From an uncultured Flavobacteriia bacterium (GTDB taxonomy: Bacteria > Bacteroidota > Bacteroidia > Flavobacteriales_D > Crocinitomicaceae): 7,251 nucleotides of DNA. The stretch lies in the NCBI GenBank assembly GCA_903930085.1, contig CAIYXD010000247.1:1-7251 (forward strand). The letters run 5' to 3'. This document shows, one piece after another, positions 5,612-7,251 of the stretch; positions within the stretch are counted from its first letter, which is position 1, and each line of letters begins with the position of its first letter. Below the pieces are notes generated by a model. The model saw nothing but the letters and a program-made list of their open reading frames with translations. It made no database searches and was not told the DNA's origin. The translations under genes and the position numbers were made by a program.

Positions 5612-6885
5612 GTAAACGTTCGGAACTCACAAAAAATATTCTGAAACTAATAACAGGAACGGCAATTGCGCAACTGATTAGTATTTTAATTTCGCCAGCT
5701 TTGACGCGTATATATACAAGCGAAGAATTTGGTGAATTCACACTTATATCTTCTGTTTTCGCGATGTTGGCGCTAATCGCAGGAGGAAGATATGAACTAG
5801 CGATTCTTCTCCCTAAACGAAAAACAGAAGCAGCAAATGTTTTTGTTCTGAGTCTGCTTGTAAATTGTTTGTTTTTAGTAGTGTTAATCGCGTCTTTTAC
5901 CGTGATTGATTATTTTTGGATTGATCAAAATTTTGGAATTTGGTATTATGTTATTCCATTTTTTGTTTTTCTTTTGGGAATCATTCAAAGCGTGAATGCA
6001 TGGTTTAATAGACGAAAGATGTACCATGAAATTGCTGTGAATAAAATTGTTTCTGCGGCCTCCACAAATGGCTTTTCCTTGTTGAATGGGTTGTTGAAGG
6101 TTACATTTAACGGTTTGTTACTTGCAACATTGATTGCTGGTTTTGTCAATATTCTCCTGTTATTTTACCAAATTAGAAAAGACTGGAATTATATTCGAAG
6201 GAGTATTTCATTTGCAAGAATGAAAGAGTTTGGAAAAAAATACAAGCGCTTCCCATTGATTAATTCTTTTCAGTCCATTATGGACGCCTCACAAATAAAT
6301 GGGTTGATTTACCTTATTTCTGCTCTTTTCGGAAAACAAATAGTGGGTATTTTTGCTTTGGCAATTCGAATATTAATTGCCCCAATGAATTTTATTGGTG
6401 GATCGATTTCACAAGTTTTTTATCAAGAAGCCAATGATTTGCACAATTCATCGAAAGGAATTATTCCCTTGATGAAAAAAACTATCGTTCAAACCTCTCT
6501 CTTAATGGCTTTGGTTTTGGTGGTGATCTTGCTCTTCGGTCCTTTTCTGTTCGGAATGATTTTCGGCGAAGAATGGTCACCAGCAGGAGTTTATGCACAA
6601 ATAATTTGTCCATGGATTTGTCTTGATTTTATTCGAGCGCCACTTTCTCAAATTCCACTTATTTTAAACAAACAAAAAGAAATGCTTTATCTTTCAATTG
6701 TAAATAATATCCTAACTTTAATTTTGTTAGTGGTTGTTGGAATTTATTTTAAAGATTTGATAATCCTTTTGTTTGTGATCACCATAACCCAAGTCGTTTA
6801 TATAACGATCGTATTACTTTGGATTTTTAGAATAGCGTTAAAAAATGACCTTTCTCTTAAATTAGGGCGCCTAATAAAAGAGTAG
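5587..6885 (+). CDS. Wzx-like oligosaccharide flippase, copy 2
   Basis: A 432-residue polytopic inner membrane protein with about 12 hydrophobic helices, of the same family as copy 1. Shared landmarks are TGTAIAQLISILISPALTR (23-41), GGRYELAILLPKR (66-78), GGSISQVFYQEA (271-282) and LSQIPLILNKQ (353-363); the spacing from SISQVF to SQIPLIL is 81 residues in both proteins, so they are collinear paralogues. Presumed role: flipping lipid-linked sugar repeat units to the periplasm. The start is uncertain. No in-frame ATG exists near the N-terminus; TTG 5587 gives the longest form, while GTG 5608 gives an N-terminus (MSKRSELTK) whose length matches copy 1 better and overlaps the TGA of a nine-codon frame starting at ATG 5582. 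The gene ends with tandem stops TAG TAA. A gap of 23 bases separates it from the next gene, so they are probably co-transcribed. It has its own candidate promoter. Confidence 0.86.
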   Translation: MPKKNVQVSKRSELTKNILKLITGTAIAQLISILISPALTRIYTSEEFGEFTLISSVFAMLALIAGGRYELAILLPKRKTEAANVFVLSLLVNCLFLVVLIASFTVIDYFWIDQNFGIWYYVIPFFVFLLGIIQSVNAWFNRRKMYHEIAVNKIVSAASTNGFSLLNGLLKVTFNGLLLATLIAGFVNILLLFYQIRKDWNYIRRSISFARMKEFGKKYKRFPLINSFQSIMDASQINGLIYLISALFGKQIVGIFALAIRILIAPMNFIGGSISQVFYQEANDLHNSSKGIIPLMKKTIVQTSLLMALVLVVILLFGPFLFGMIFGEEWSPAGVYAQIICPWICLDFIRAPLSQIPLILNKQKEMLYLSIVNNILTLILLVVVGIYFKDLIILLFVITITQVVYITIVLLWIFRIALKNDLSLKLGRLIKE

Positions 6886-6908
6886 TAAACAAGTGTGAAA
6901 CGTATACT

Positions 6909-7251
6909 ATGCGAATTTTAAATTATATAAAAGAAAATTATATTTTCTTATTCTTTGTGTTTCTGGCTTTTTTTCCAACTATCAGAATTTTGGTGGTTGG
7001 GACTAGCTCCTCTTCGAATATTCTAGAATTTATCGTTTCAAGTTTACCAGAAGTTTGCTTTATAGTGGTTTTGGTTTTTTCTGCTAGACAATTTAGAAAG
7101 ACGGGATTCGAAACAAAACATTTTTTAGACAAGCTCTTCTTTTTGTACGTTTTATACAACATCCTTATTGGAGTATTAGTTGCAAATGACTTAATAATAA
7201 GTATTTATGCGATAAGACTCACTTACCTTCCAATGCTTATTTATTTCATAG
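6909..7251 (+). CDS. Multi-spanning membrane protein, possible Wzy/O-antigen ligase-type polymerase (partial, N-terminus)
   Basis: An ATG at 6909 opens a frame that runs to the right edge with no stop: 114 residues, C-terminus missing. About four hydrophobic segments are visible (near 11-30, 44-57, 74-90 and 94-114), separated by short charged loops (ARQFRKTG, KHFLDK). The ending IYAIRLTYLPMLIYFI resembles the early helix pair of O-antigen ligase/polymerase family proteins, where an Arg followed by a hydrophobic run in this place is common. If so, the protein would join lipid-linked repeat units in the periplasm after they are flipped. The position, 23 bases after a flippase gene, fits a Wzy polymerase, but the fragment has none of the diagnostic large periplasmic loop, so the assignment rests mostly on context. 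A reverse-strand frame over 6938-7162 was discounted. Confidence 0.7.
   Translation, partial: MRILNYIKENYIFLFFVFLAFFPTIRILVVGTSSSSNILEFIVSSLPEVCFIVVLVFSARQFRKTGFETKHFLDKLFFLYVLYNILIGVLVANDLIISIYAIRLTYLPMLIYFI

Noticed and set aside
6938..7162. 74-codon reverse-strand frame near the right edge.
   Set aside because: It opposes a frame that stays open to the edge, encodes plausible transmembrane helices and follows the flippase gene closely.

Overview
The window looks like an AT-rich chromosome segment from a member of the Bacteroidota, probably the Flavobacteriales (a Fluviicola/Crocinitomicaceae-like relative is a guess). Reasons: the gene order M23 peptidase / small coiled-coil protein / zapA / rny is one I know from Flavobacteriia; clear Shine-Dalgarno sequences are missing; and the best promoters fit the Bacteroidota consensus TTG-N19-TAnnTTTG.

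Layout. 1-757 (minus, cut by the left edge) encodes the N-terminal 252 residues of a secreted LytM/M23 peptidoglycan endopeptidase. 758-854 is a divergent promoter region with one consensus-like promoter per strand. 855-3067 (plus) is a housekeeping block: a 103-residue coiled-coil protein, ZapA and ribonuclease Y. From 3081 the content changes to surface polysaccharide synthesis: a WbpP/TviC-type UDP-N-acetylhexosamine 4-epimerase, a Wzx-like flippase (4062-5327), a 259-bp gap with several inverted repeats and a promoter-like element, a second Wzx-like flippase (5587-6885), and the start of a membrane protein that may be the Wzy O-antigen polymerase/ligase (from 6909, cut by the right edge).

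How the genes fit together. The left half concerns the cell envelope and division: wall hydrolysis, Z-ring stabilisation, and membrane-anchored mRNA decay. The right half is the edge of an O-antigen or exopolysaccharide locus: the epimerase would supply UDP-GalNAc (or UDP-GalNAcA), the flippases would export lipid-linked repeat units, and the last gene would polymerise them. Genes from 855 to 5327 are on one strand with gaps of 3-74 bp and no evident terminator, so housekeeping and polysaccharide genes may share transcripts.

No CRISPR array, tRNA, rRNA, transposase or phage gene was seen. I found no strong case for a wholly new system. The points most worth a second look are the two collinear paralogous flippases, the structured 259-bp gap between them with an ambiguous start codon after it, the coiled-coil partner of zapA, and the M23 promoter that leaves almost no 5' leader.
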